Assembly (NCBI GenBank): GCA_902491515.1
Contig: CABUIC010000003.1
Location: 77,792-141,791, forward strand
Direction of reading: 5' to 3'
Source of the DNA: an uncultured Porphyromonadaceae bacterium
Lineage (GTDB): Bacteria; Bacteroidota; Bacteroidia; Bacteroidales; Muribaculaceae
Length of the DNA: 64,000 bases
Below, one piece after another: positions 10,001-17,522 of the stretch (its first letter is position 1; the number at the start of each line of letters is the position of its first letter). The position numbers and the translations under genes were made by a program. Under the pieces are notes generated by a model, which made no database searches, had not been told where the DNA came from, and saw only the letters and a list, made by a program, of their open reading frames with translations.

Positions 10001-10377
10001 AAATATTCCCAGAGCGTCTCCTCCTCCGAGGCCGGGGCGAGCTCGGTTTCAGTGACCTTTCCTTCCTTTTCAAGGGGCTCGAAGGCTTTCTTGACCGCCG
10101 CTTTGATCTGTCTGATGTAGGAGGCCATATCGCCGGAATGGTCGAGGCGCACCGACACCGGCACGACGCCATGCCGGCGCACAACGGGGAAGACACCGGC
10201 GTTGAGGATTGACGACTTGCCTATGCCCGAGCGGCCGAAGACTACGGTCTGGGTGTTGCGGAGCACAAGCCCCGAAAGTATGCGGATTTCCTCCGACCGG
10301 CCGTATAATATTTCTCCTTCCTTATAGGTCTGAAGTCCCAGCCAGGGATTTGTCTGCGGAGTGTCTTGTCTTTCCAT
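7003..10377 (-). CDS. Membrane-anchored nSTAND1-type ATPase with extracytoplasmic YD-repeat and PDZ-like half
   Basis: 1124 aa. The N-terminal half is a STAND-type P-loop ATPase: nSTAND1-like entry (PWLGLQTYKEGEILYGR, 11-27), Walker A FGRSGIGKSS (47-56), Walker B PLVVLDQFEE (141-150), TLRED (227-231) and a terminal winged-helix-like signature (EFIHDVLCPVIVKRR, about 399-413). One transmembrane helix follows at about 439-460. Outside it lie the module shared with the small and large exported proteins (about 467-530), degenerate YD/RHS repeats (YDSKGRQTDYEY) and a PDZ-like domain near 1035-1105 (AGLRDGDIIVSP). STAND ATPases are known as signal-dependent oligomerising switches. Here the sensor part appears to face outward and the switch inward. 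It lies 15 nt after the SIR2/TIR gene, the likely effector. Topology and partner assignment are inferred. Confidence 0.88.
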   Translation of the reverse strand: MERQDTPQTNPWLGLQTYKEGEILYGRSEEIRILSGLVLRNTQTVVFGRSGIGKSSILNAGVFPVVRRHGVVPVSVRLDHSGDMASYIRQIKAAVKKAFEPLEKEGKVTETELAPASEEETLWEYFHRVEHRDAEGRIVRPLVVLDQFEEIFTLQSDRRVRDSFFSQLADLINNVMPEGLSDSLKSENPTSEGDYEEVGEGLDLGLDSLSTADSLYLQGSEFHLVFTLREDFLSALERNTTDIPELRNNRYSLQPINEEQAAEIIMRPRPGLISTEVARLIISRVTGENDFELDGIPEIQVDSAILSLYLSCIYNKMVEEGEHSVSRKLVETYGDNIIEEFYTEAISGLPESTVEYLEDTLINEDGRRDNRSKKTVMREGHLSETEIERLTDKVKLLRQFSYGKELRIEFIHDVLCPVIVKRRTGRAEEKRIAAITEAAARERRKSRKNILIVSAIAVGVAATAIGIYLWNQYQNVWTVEEAYPAYETQDGWPVGIGPRMSAEEISHTPRYYILSKKGHSAPHFTTVRVGSSNEIPPESPMHTPFELSNDEFKTDDCEFNKLLIRSRSIEFIPNIDGKIDYMAFMDASGAPVFNAKGYLGDRTMTFSFTTPDGKPLTMDENSTDRVRVSLDSLGLVSSISFYDAQGVRRKHGVYGYNKTVDPVAGSVEITALDEFSLLFTEKTINSVKLTFLGNGTTEEVRSYISDSDGKKITISNRTITSPEKIEKYSADGELVEQWNLMTDPRGNIIRKESPYVSEYYTYDSKGRQTDYEYLNSTGDTIDVRHRYDEEDRLVFFEKKHNGTLEDFFKEIRQNNIVMTETHDSVMIDSTLSNGRHSLTYYEKDGSPANRMSKDGLKLHRIVTQDSPDGIKEIWRYVYSDGEIRPFEHKDYAFHERLKHDAEGTLLYEQGFDPDGKVRYSMMYFYRNGQCIGRAAMGIDGGPVRCPNWEIENFGYYKMYFNRDNSGEYTQLRSVNEADVQSSLFWSTENKYFTVGYPNLKGCKVELNLESGAPLNYAVYIQKPYSQFTAMKAENLASERRFAHLLDRDNPLYRAGLRDGDIIVSPNELRGAKTIETIAFRNGKYSKRTIKLEAPLTPADLRSLHIHPLRITVEEEDYLQDSLKK

Positions 10378-10392
10378 ATTTTTAAGGAGAAA

Positions 10393-11805
10393 TCAGTTCT
10401 TGAAACGGTTCAGGGCGTCGATGGCCGTATACAGGCTTTCGAGCAACGGCGTGAAGTCCATGTCCGGACCATAGGTCACGGCGTTGTGGGCCTTGAGCTC
10501 GCGGTTGATGTCTATGGAATAGAAGTCGAGGCCTTCCTCTGCAAGTGGGAAGATGAAATTGCGGGCCTCGCCGACGCTTTTCTGAATATCGATGGCCTTC
10601 AGCCACTCCTTTCGGTAGACGTGGGCATCCATCGCCTCACGCGCGATATTCGAGGTGATTATGGGAACGAAGGTCTTCGCCGAGGCTATCGCGTCTTCGA
10701 TTTCAGTCATGAACTTCGAGCCGCCGAGCAGGTTGTTGCGGTCATACCACACGCTCAGCCCCTTGTCCGTAAGGAACCTGTACAGCGTTTCTGCAACTTC
10801 CGAGTCTGACCGGGAATAGGACAGGAACACGTCGCAACCCTTTTTCGGCGGACGGCTGAACCGGTCATTGTCATGCTGCTCACGGTACTCGCCAACGCGA
10901 CGCTCTATTTCCTCCACGATTTCCTCCGGGCTCTTGTTCGCAGGCAGGAAGGTGTCGATGCGCCTGAGATATTCGACGAGGCTTTCGTGGGTCTTGTCGT
11001 CCTTGGCCATCAGACCCTTGGTCTTTGTGTCCGGAGTCTTGTTCATGCAGTACCATATGAAGCGGAAGAGCCAGTCGCTGTAGCCGCAACCGAGCATCAG
11101 CAGGTATTTGTCGCGCAGTTGCTCACACAGGTTGTCCGGTCGGGTCTGGACGCTCATCCAGCTTTTGCAGAAGTCGAGCATATCATTGTCCGTCAATACA
11201 TAACGGTGCGCCTGTCCCGGAGTGCGGCCGAACATATAATACACCGTAGGAACATCCATGTCCTCCTTAGAGAATATGTCGCCTGTCCCGGGCTTACGGT
11301 CCTTGGAAGGATCGTTGCTGAATGAAAGTACGCGCACCTCGCGTCCTTCCCACACTCGTTTCATCGCATCCTCGACCACGGGCGCGAAACTCGTGGTGAT
11401 GACGAAAGGAAAGAGCCTCAGCGAGAGCAGACGCATCAGCAATCCCGAGGGACGGAAATTCTGTTCCACGTTCCGGCGGTTAGCGAAGATGTTGCTCACA
11501 AGCCCGTAGATGCTTTCCCGGGTGGCATTCGGCTGTCGGGTGGCTTCCGCGAGACGCGCCAGAAATTCGGGATCGTAGACGAGCTGAGAAAAGGTCCTGT
11601 GGCGGGTCGGAAGGCGTAGCTGGGTGTCGATTGTGGATATTATGAACTCATTGACGTTCATTCCGGGCGTCCGTAAATCGCACAGAACGTCCGGGCCTAT
11701 GACGGGCACGACGTTTCCGCGCACCGCTGCTTCGACAAGAGCGTCCCATTTGTCTTTCTCGGGGTCCAGACCCTCGAATATGTCAAATCCTTCAAGATTA
11801 TCCAT
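10393..11805 (-). CDS. SIR2-like / TIR domain protein (candidate NAD-consuming effector)
   Basis: 470 aa, no signal peptide, so cytoplasmic. Residues about 20-260 resemble the SIR2-like domain of bacterial defence proteins (VVPVIGPDVL 32-41, FVITTSFAPVVED 134-146, LGCGYSDWLFRF 238-249). Residues 324 to about 440 are a TIR domain (CDVFLSYSRSD, then WYDRNNLLGG, then PIITSNIA), with E400 in YRKEW a candidate catalytic Glu. In the SIR2 part the usual TTN-x-D reads TTSFA and the usual His-Gly reads MFG, so it may bind NAD without cleaving it, leaving TIR as the active NADase. First gene of the operon, 15 nt before the nSTAND ATPase. Sir2/TIR effectors of other defence systems deplete NAD; that role here is inference. 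Confidence 0.85.
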   Translation of the reverse strand: MDNLEGFDIFEGLDPEKDKWDALVEAAVRGNVVPVIGPDVLCDLRTPGMNVNEFIISTIDTQLRLPTRHRTFSQLVYDPEFLARLAEATRQPNATRESIYGLVSNIFANRRNVEQNFRPSGLLMRLLSLRLFPFVITTSFAPVVEDAMKRVWEGREVRVLSFSNDPSKDRKPGTGDIFSKEDMDVPTVYYMFGRTPGQAHRYVLTDNDMLDFCKSWMSVQTRPDNLCEQLRDKYLLMLGCGYSDWLFRFIWYCMNKTPDTKTKGLMAKDDKTHESLVEYLRRIDTFLPANKSPEEIVEEIERRVGEYREQHDNDRFSRPPKKGCDVFLSYSRSDSEVAETLYRFLTDKGLSVWYDRNNLLGGSKFMTEIEDAIASAKTFVPIITSNIAREAMDAHVYRKEWLKAIDIQKSVGEARNFIFPLAEEGLDFYSIDINRELKAHNAVTYGPDMDFTPLLESLYTAIDALNRFKN

Positions 11806-11856
11806 GGCATTACTGATGTGATTGTTGGATGAACTGCCGATATGGCCTTATTCGCT

Positions 11857-11888
11857 CAAAGTTACGAAAATATACTTTTATCCGCAAA
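11857..11888 (-). promoter_or_regulatory. Promoter of the SIR2/TIR-nSTAND operon
   Basis: On the minus strand TTTG (11888-11885), 20 nt, then TAACTTTG (11864-11857) fits the Bacteroidetes -33/-7 consensus. It overlaps the stop codon of ogt and leaves a leader of about 45 nt. It is the only good promoter seen ahead of the six-gene operon. Confidence 0.65.
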
Positions 11889-12410
11889 TTTTTCTTCGAG
11901 GGCTGTCAGCGCGGCCTTGATGCGCGGACCCGCTGCAAAGCCGCCGAGAGAGCCGTCGGCGGGGCGCACGCGGTGGCAGGGGAAGAATACAAGGAGGGGA
12001 TTGGCCCCCACGGCTCCGCCCGCGGCGCGGAAGCTGCCGGGGTGTCCGGCCTCGCGCGCAAGTTCGGCGTAGCAGCGGCTTTCACCGTAGGGTATCGCTC
12101 GCATTCCGGCGCGGACGGCCAGGGCGAAGTCGCTTCCGGTGTCAATGAAGGGCAGGCTGAAATGGCGGAGGCTTCCAGAGAAATAGAGCTCGAGCTGGCG
12201 GACGGCTTCGTCAAGGAGCGGGTTGGTTTGGTCCTCCGCCAGTTCCCCGTTTATGCGCAGGAGCAGTCTCCTCGTGTTCTTGCCGTAGTCTCCATCGGAT
12301 GTGAAAAAGTCTGAAAGGCATAGCCTTCCTTCGTTTTCGCCGAGAATCATCTTTCCGAGAGGCGAATCGTATGTGCGGTAGCTGATTGTGAATTTTTCCC
12401 GTGTTTTCAT
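11862..12410 (-). CDS. ogt: Methylated-DNA--protein-cysteine S-methyltransferase
   Basis: 182 aa from the ATG at 12410; the reading frame stays open upstream but only as a shadow of the peptidase gene. Suicide repair of O6-alkylguanine: the alkyl group moves to the Cys of FFPCHRVRPADGSLGG. Other family signatures are present: IPYGESRCYAELAREAG for the DNA-binding helix-turn-helix and AVGANP just before the active site. N-terminal domain is the short Ogt-like type (SPLGKMILGE). It sits between the peptidase terminator and the SIR2/TIR operon, with its own -7 box only six nt before the ATG. Confidence 0.93.
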   Translation of the reverse strand: MKTREKFTISYRTYDSPLGKMILGENEGRLCLSDFFTSDGDYGKNTRRLLLRINGELAEDQTNPLLDEAVRQLELYFSGSLRHFSLPFIDTGSDFALAVRAGMRAIPYGESRCYAELAREAGHPGSFRAAGGAVGANPLLVFFPCHRVRPADGSLGGFAAGPRIKAALTALEEKFADKSIFS

Positions 12411-12416
12411 AATTTG

Positions 12417-12424
12417 CAAAAATA
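12417..12424 (-). promoter_or_regulatory. -7 element of ogt, six nt from the ATG
   Basis: The minus strand reads TATTTTTG, six nt, ATG. Bacteroidetes transcripts start roughly 6-8 nt after the -7 box, so the ogt mRNA would be leaderless or nearly so. No clear -33 TTTG is visible because the terminator hairpin occupies that place. Confidence 0.45.
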
Positions 12425-12427
12425 CGA

Positions 12428-12462
12428 AAAAATCCGCAACCGTGGTCGGCGGCTGCGGATTT
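12428..12462 (-). terminator. Intrinsic terminator of the S9-peptidase operon
   Basis: On the minus strand AAATCCGCA, a GC-rich loop, TGCGGATTT, then a T-run. A 9 bp stem with U-tract placed 20-50 nt after the peptidase stop is a standard rho-independent terminator. Confidence 0.75.
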
Positions 12463-12481
12463 CTGGGATTTTGAGCGCTGA

Positions 12482-14641
12482 TTACTTCTCTTCTGAGGCG
12501 GAAGTTGCTTCGGACGCGGGCTTGAGCCATTTGTCGAACCAGCGGAAGAAGAGTCTCTGCCACATCACGGCGTTCTGGGGCTTGAGAATCCAGTGGTTTT
12601 CGTCGGGATAGATTACCATCTCGGCGGGGATGCCGCGAAGCTTGGCGGCATTGAAGGCGGCCATACCCTGCGAGGCGAGGATGCGGTAGTCGTATTCGCC
12701 GTGGGAAATCATGATGGGCGTGTCCCATTTGTCGACGAGACGGTGAGGCGAGTTGGCGAAGGTGCGCTGAGCTGCGGCGTTGTCCTTCTCCCAGTATGCG
12801 CCGCCCATGTCCCAGTTGGCGAACCACATCTCCTCGGTCTCGAGGTACTGTGCTTCCATGTTGAAGATGCCGGCGTGGGCGAGTAGGGCGGCGAAGCGGC
12901 CCTCGTGGATGCCGGCGAGGTAGTAGACGCTGAAGCCGCCGTAGCTTGCGCCTGTGGCACCGATGTGCTCGGCGTCGATGTACGGTTCCTTCTTCATGTC
13001 GTCGACGGCGGCGAGGTAGTCGCGCATGTTCTGGCCGGGATAGTCCTTGGAAATCTGCTCCTCCCATTCCGTGCCGAAGCCCGGGAGGCCGCGGCGGTTC
13101 GGGGCTATCATCACGTAGCCGTTAGAGGCCATGAGCGCGAGGTTCCAGCGGTAGCTCCAGAACTGGCTGACAGCCTGCTGAGGACCGCCCTGACAGTAAA
13201 GGATGGCGGGATACTTCTTCGATGCGTCGAAGCGGGGAGGATAGACAATCCATGTGAGCATCTCCTTGCCGTCGGACGTGGGCACCATGCGGGCCTCGAC
13301 CTTAGGCATCACGAGCTTCTCGAAGACGGGGCCGTTGACGTCCGTGAGGGCCTTGGCCTCAGCCTTGTCGCCATTGATGGTCACGCAGAAAATCTCGTCG
13401 GGACGGAGCATCGAGTGGCGCTTGGTGAGAAGCCGGTCGTTGCCTACGGGAGCGAGAGAATTGTAGTCGGCCTGTTCCTGAACGAGAGTGGTCACAGCTC
13501 CGGAAGCGGCGTCGATGGAGAATACGGGGGTCACGCCGTCCTTGGCGGCGATGAAATACAGGCTCTTCCCGTCGGGGCGCCAGGCGAATTCGTCGATGGT
13601 GTAGTCCCAGTCGGCAGTGAGGTCGCGTTTCTCGGCGGTCTGGCAGTCCATGACGAAGAGGCGGTTCTTGTCGGCCTCGTAGCCGTCGCGCTCCATGCTC
13701 AGCCAGGCGAGTTTCGAGCCGTCGGGCGAGAAGGCGGGCATCGTGTCGTAGCCCATCATGCCTTCTGTAAGGTTGTGTGTCTCGCCGCTTTCGACATTAT
13801 AGGCGAAGAGGTCGGAGTTTGTGGAGATGGCGTACTCGAGACCGGTTTTCTTGCGGGAGACGTAGACGAGAATTTTGCTGTCGGGACTCCAGGCGAAGGA
13901 CTCCACGCCGCCGAAGGGCTTCATGGGCGATTCATAGGGCTCGTCGGCCATGATGTCCTTGGTTTCGGAAACCTTCCTGCCGTCGAATTTGCCGATGAAG
14001 GGGTGGGGGATTTCTGTTACCCATTCGTCCCAGTGCTTGTACATTAGGTCATCGATTACCCGTCCTGTGGCCTTGGGAAGGTCGGGGTATATGTCGGCTG
14101 CCGTGCGGGCATATTTGACGTTGCCGATAAGCACGATTTTCGACTCGTCGGGCGAGAAGAGGAAGCCGGAGATGCCGCCTTCGTGCTCCGTGGCCTGCGT
14201 GCGGCCCGTGCCGTCGGAATTCATAGTCCACAGCTGCATCTTGTCGTCCTTGTCGGGATACATGAATGCGATGGTCTTGCCGTCGGCCATCCAGACCGCT
14301 CCGGCCTCATTCTTGTCGGAGTCGGTGAGACGGCGGGGAGAGGCATTCTCGGCCTCGAGGTCGAGTGTGTAGAGGTCAGTGTGTGAGGTGTTGCCTTCGA
14401 GGTCCTCGAAAGTCACTGCGAAAAGCGCGGTCTTTCCGTCCGGCGAAACCGAAGGAGCGCCGACACGCCCGAGCGCCTCGAGGGCGTCGATATTGAACAC
14501 GCTGTCCGCGGGAGCCGTGAAGGCAGGCCGCGGCATTGACGAGGCATCGTCTTTGGCGCCGTCGCTCTGCACGCAGGAGGCGGCGCTGAGCAGAAGCATG
14601 GAGGCTGCGCCCATTGCGATAGTGTTGGTGAGTCTGTTCAT
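12482..14641 (-). CDS. S9 family peptidase (DPP/acylaminoacyl-peptidase type), lipoprotein
   Basis: 719 aa. The N-terminus ends its hydrophobic stretch in LLLSAASC, a lipobox, so the mature protein is probably lipid-anchored at Cys23. An N-terminal beta-propeller with PD40/TolB-like repeats (APSVSPDGKTALFA, FSPDESKIVLIG, FSPDGSKLAWLS, WRPDGKSLYFIA) is followed by an alpha/beta-hydrolase domain: nucleophile in GASYGGFSVYY, Asp in HGEYDYR, His in DENHWI. The propeller limits access to short peptides. Last gene of the minus-strand operon beginning near 23.4 kb; an intrinsic terminator follows. Likely periplasmic peptide degradation. Confidence 0.93.
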   Translation of the reverse strand: MNRLTNTIAMGAASMLLLSAASCVQSDGAKDDASSMPRPAFTAPADSVFNIDALEALGRVGAPSVSPDGKTALFAVTFEDLEGNTSHTDLYTLDLEAENASPRRLTDSDKNEAGAVWMADGKTIAFMYPDKDDKMQLWTMNSDGTGRTQATEHEGGISGFLFSPDESKIVLIGNVKYARTAADIYPDLPKATGRVIDDLMYKHWDEWVTEIPHPFIGKFDGRKVSETKDIMADEPYESPMKPFGGVESFAWSPDSKILVYVSRKKTGLEYAISTNSDLFAYNVESGETHNLTEGMMGYDTMPAFSPDGSKLAWLSMERDGYEADKNRLFVMDCQTAEKRDLTADWDYTIDEFAWRPDGKSLYFIAAKDGVTPVFSIDAASGAVTTLVQEQADYNSLAPVGNDRLLTKRHSMLRPDEIFCVTINGDKAEAKALTDVNGPVFEKLVMPKVEARMVPTSDGKEMLTWIVYPPRFDASKKYPAILYCQGGPQQAVSQFWSYRWNLALMASNGYVMIAPNRRGLPGFGTEWEEQISKDYPGQNMRDYLAAVDDMKKEPYIDAEHIGATGASYGGFSVYYLAGIHEGRFAALLAHAGIFNMEAQYLETEEMWFANWDMGGAYWEKDNAAAQRTFANSPHRLVDKWDTPIMISHGEYDYRILASQGMAAFNAAKLRGIPAEMVIYPDENHWILKPQNAVMWQRLFFRWFDKWLKPASEATSASEEK

Positions 14642-14658
14642 ATTATAATGTTAATGGT

Positions 14659-15495
14659 TCAGTCCTTGGAGTGGTATCTGATGAGTCCCGGCATCGAGGA
14701 GGGGATTGTCTTCGCGATTTTCAGTCCGAAAACCTCCGCCGCGGCCTCGAGAATGGGCCTGTAGGCCATGCAGGTCGAGCCCACGAAGCTGACGGGAGTG
14801 CTCTTGTAGTCATAGAATGCGATATTCCGGCGGAAAAATGCCATAAAACTGTCGTAGACGAGTTTTATGCAATATTCGTGGTCGGAGTGCGAGGCGAGGA
14901 AGGCCGAGTATCTGGCAAGTGACCTCGCCGGAAGCGGCGTCGAGTAGACATCGTCCATGAGCTTGTTAGGGGTCACGGAAAATTCATCAAGGAATGCCTC
15001 GCACAGCTCCTTCGGGGCGATACCTCTGAGAACGTCAGCTATCAGCTGCTTGCCGAGGTACGAGCCCGAGCCTTCGTCGCCGAGGATGAAGCCCAGAGGC
15101 GAAACGCTCTTGACAATCTCCGTCCCGTCGTAAAGGCAGGAATTGGAACCCGTGCCGAGTATGCAGGCAAGCCCCGGCTCGTGGACGAGAAGTCCTCGAG
15201 CCGCGCCGAGGAGGTCAGAGTTGATGGTGACGGGAGTCTTGAACTGCGCGACGAGCGACATTTCCATGGTCTTTACCTTGTCTTTCGCGCTGCATCCCGC
15301 GCCGTAGAACCAGACATGGTCCCAGCGGCGCTTGAAAAAGCTGTCGGGGAGTTCGAGACGTATGGAATGGGAGATTTCCCTCCGCGACATGAAGAAGGGA
15401 TTGAGGCTCGTGGTGAAAGCCCTCTCCTCAACCTGTTCGCCGTCGACGAGTACCCATTCGGTACGGGTGTTGCTGCTGTCTGCGATTATGTGCAT
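14659..15495 (-). CDS. BadF/BadG/BcrA-type ATPase, N-acetylglucosamine-kinase-like
   Basis: 278 aa of the sugar-kinase/Hsp70/actin fold: phosphate-1 motif at the N-terminus (IIADSSNTRTEWVLVDG), phosphate-2 CILGTGSNSCLYDG, and GFILGDEGSGSYLGK with the Asp/Glu typical of GlcNAc kinase-like members; the C-terminal SFVGSTCMAYRP is the adenosine segment. In Bacteroidales such proteins are annotated as N-acetylglucosamine kinases, perhaps for cell-wall amino-sugar salvage. Substrate not provable here. Lies 13 nt after ligA and 17 nt before the S9 peptidase. Confidence 0.85.
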   Translation of the reverse strand: MHIIADSSNTRTEWVLVDGEQVEERAFTTSLNPFFMSRREISHSIRLELPDSFFKRRWDHVWFYGAGCSAKDKVKTMEMSLVAQFKTPVTINSDLLGAARGLLVHEPGLACILGTGSNSCLYDGTEIVKSVSPLGFILGDEGSGSYLGKQLIADVLRGIAPKELCEAFLDEFSVTPNKLMDDVYSTPLPARSLARYSAFLASHSDHEYCIKLVYDSFMAFFRRNIAFYDYKSTPVSFVGSTCMAYRPILEAAAEVFGLKIAKTIPSSMPGLIRYHSKD

Positions 15496-15508
15496 AATGG
15501 ATTGGCTC

Positions 15509-17521
15509 TTATTCGATGTTCAACATTCTGAGGAATTCGTCTTCGTCAATCAGGGGCACGCCGAGCGAGCGGGCTTTCTCGAGTTTTGCAGGGCCCATGT
15601 TGTCGCCCGCGAGGATAAAGTCGGTCTTTTTCGACACAGATCCCGCGTTCTTGCCACCGTGCCTTTCAATTAGATTCTTGTATTCGTCGCGTGAGTGGCG
15701 GGTGAATACGCCGCTGATCACGACTGTTTTCCCGGCAAGAGTGTCATCGGTCGGTCCGGAATTTTCGTCCTTGTCCATGGCCATCTTCACGCCTGCCGCG
15801 CGAAGGGCCTCGACGGCCTCGCGGTTGACGGGCGTGGCAAAATAGTCGAGTATGCTCTCGGCGATGCGAGGCCCTACATCCTCTATGCTCTCGAGCTCGG
15901 CCCGGGTCATGGTCATGAGCCTGTCGATGTCGCCGACGGTACGGGCGATTTTCTTGGCCGTCGTCTCTCCGACAAATGGAATGGAAAGGGCGTAGACAAC
16001 TCTGTCGAAGGGCACTTCGCAACTCCGGCGGATTCCCTCTATGACGCGCTCGGCGCTCTTTTGTGCGAAGCCCTCGATCTGCATGAGCTGTTCTGGCGTG
16101 AGTCTGTACAGGTCGGAGAAATTGCGCACGAAGCCCGCATTGTACAGGTCCCAGGCCGTCTCCTCGCCTATGCCGTCTATATCCATCATCCTGCGTCCCA
16201 CAAAATGCTCGATGCGGCCGACAATCTGCGGCGGACAGCCCCATTTGTTCGGACATACCCAGGCGGCCTCGCCCTCCACCCGGACGAGCTGTGTTCCGCA
16301 TGCGGGGCAGTGGCTGACGAAACGCACCTTCCCGGCACCGGGGCGCCGGGCGCTTTCGTCCACTCCTGTTATTTTGGGAATAATCTCACCGCCTTTCTCG
16401 ACATAGAGATGGTCACCTTCGTGGATGTCGAGTGCGTTCATGATGTCCTCGTTGTGGAGCGAGGCGCGCTTGACTATCGTGCCGCTGATAAGTACCGGCT
16501 CGAGGTTGGCGACGGGAGTGATGATTCCCATGCGCCCGACGTCAAAGCTTACGAAACGAAGAGGCGTGAGCGCCCGCTCAGCCGCGAACTTATATGCCAC
16601 GGCCCAGCGCGGCGATTTCGCGCGAAGCCCCAGTTCCTGCTGGAGGGCAAGGTCGTTGACCTTGAATACAAGCCCGTCGGTGGCAACGGGGAGCGCATGG
16701 CGTTCCTCGTCCCATTTCCGGATGAAAGCGTCGACTTCGTCGATGCTCGTGAGGAGAGTCATCGCGTCGCTGACCTTGAAGCCCCAGGAACGAACGGCCT
16801 GCATGGCATCGTAGTGGGTGGCATAGGGAATGTCCTCCCCAAGGAGATAGTACACGTAGGCATCAAGCCCGCGGCGCGCCACTTCCGCGGAGTTCTGCAT
16901 CTTCAGCGTGCCGGCGGCGGCGTTGCGCGGATTGGCGAAAAGGCTCTCTCCGGCTTCCTCCCGCTGTGCGTTGAGCCTGTTGAAGGCCTTACACGGAAGG
17001 ACTATCTCGCCCCTGAGCTCGAAGAAATCGGGATAGCCTTCGCCCTGAAGCACGAGCGGGATGGTACGGATTGTGCGGACGTTGTCGGTCACATCGTCGC
17101 CCTTTTCACCGTCGCCTCTCGTCACTGCGCGCACGAGGCGCCCGTGCTCATAGATGAGGGAAATTCCCGTGCCGTCGAACTTGAGCTCTCCGCAAAGGGC
17201 CGTGCGGTCCGAACCTGTCAGACGTTCGACGCCCCGCACCCAGCTGTCTACTTCCTCAACGGAATAAGTGTTGGCAAGCGAGAGCATGGGATAGACGTGG
17301 GGAACCTGCACGAAGCCCTTGGCTATGTCCGAACCCGGTCGCTGTGTCGGGGAATTGGGGTCGAATGCCTCTGGATGCCTCGCCTCAAGCTCCTCGAGAC
17401 GGTGCATCAGGATGTCGAACTCGCGGTCGCTGATTACCGGCGCGTTCTCGATATAGTAGTGGTGGTTGTGGAGATGGAGCTCGCCGCGCAGGCGCTCCAG
17501 TTCTTTCAGTTCGTCGTCCAT
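15509..17521 (-). CDS. ligA: NAD-dependent DNA ligase
   Basis: 670 aa, the usual length. Seals nicks in duplex DNA using NAD. The adenylation motif is KFDGTGISL (Lys is the AMP acceptor). The OB fold, a four-Cys zinc finger (CPACG ... CPNKWGC), helix-hairpin-helix repeats (IDGIGEETAWDLY, IEDVGPRIAESI) and a C-terminal BRCT domain (LAGKTVVISGVF) follow in order. One nt after ruvC, so replication and repair functions are co-transcribed. Confidence 0.97.
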   Translation of the reverse strand: MDDELKELERLRGELHLHNHHYYIENAPVISDREFDILMHRLEELEARHPEAFDPNSPTQRPGSDIAKGFVQVPHVYPMLSLANTYSVEEVDSWVRGVERLTGSDRTALCGELKFDGTGISLIYEHGRLVRAVTRGDGEKGDDVTDNVRTIRTIPLVLQGEGYPDFFELRGEIVLPCKAFNRLNAQREEAGESLFANPRNAAAGTLKMQNSAEVARRGLDAYVYYLLGEDIPYATHYDAMQAVRSWGFKVSDAMTLLTSIDEVDAFIRKWDEERHALPVATDGLVFKVNDLALQQELGLRAKSPRWAVAYKFAAERALTPLRFVSFDVGRMGIITPVANLEPVLISGTIVKRASLHNEDIMNALDIHEGDHLYVEKGGEIIPKITGVDESARRPGAGKVRFVSHCPACGTQLVRVEGEAAWVCPNKWGCPPQIVGRIEHFVGRRMMDIDGIGEETAWDLYNAGFVRNFSDLYRLTPEQLMQIEGFAQKSAERVIEGIRRSCEVPFDRVVYALSIPFVGETTAKKIARTVGDIDRLMTMTRAELESIEDVGPRIAESILDYFATPVNREAVEALRAAGVKMAMDKDENSGPTDDTLAGKTVVISGVFTRHSRDEYKNLIERHGGKNAGSVSKKTDFILAGDNMGPAKLEKARSLGVPLIDEDEFLRMLNIE

Positions 17522-17522
17522 G

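Noticed and set aside
7003..11805. Thoeris or a classic SIR2-STAND (Avs-like) system
   Set aside because: No ThsA-like partner; the ATPase has a membrane helix and extracytoplasmic YD/PDZ half instead of the TPR-type sensor of Avs proteins.
12411..13067. Long N-terminal extension of the ogt reading frame
   Set aside because: It is antisense-free but out of frame inside the S9 peptidase gene, Arg/Pro/His-rich, and lies beyond a terminator; ogt starts at 12410.
12905..14047. 380-codon plus-strand frame opposite the S9 peptidase
   Set aside because: Antisense shadow: Val/Gly/His-rich, no motif, opposite an intact peptidase domain.
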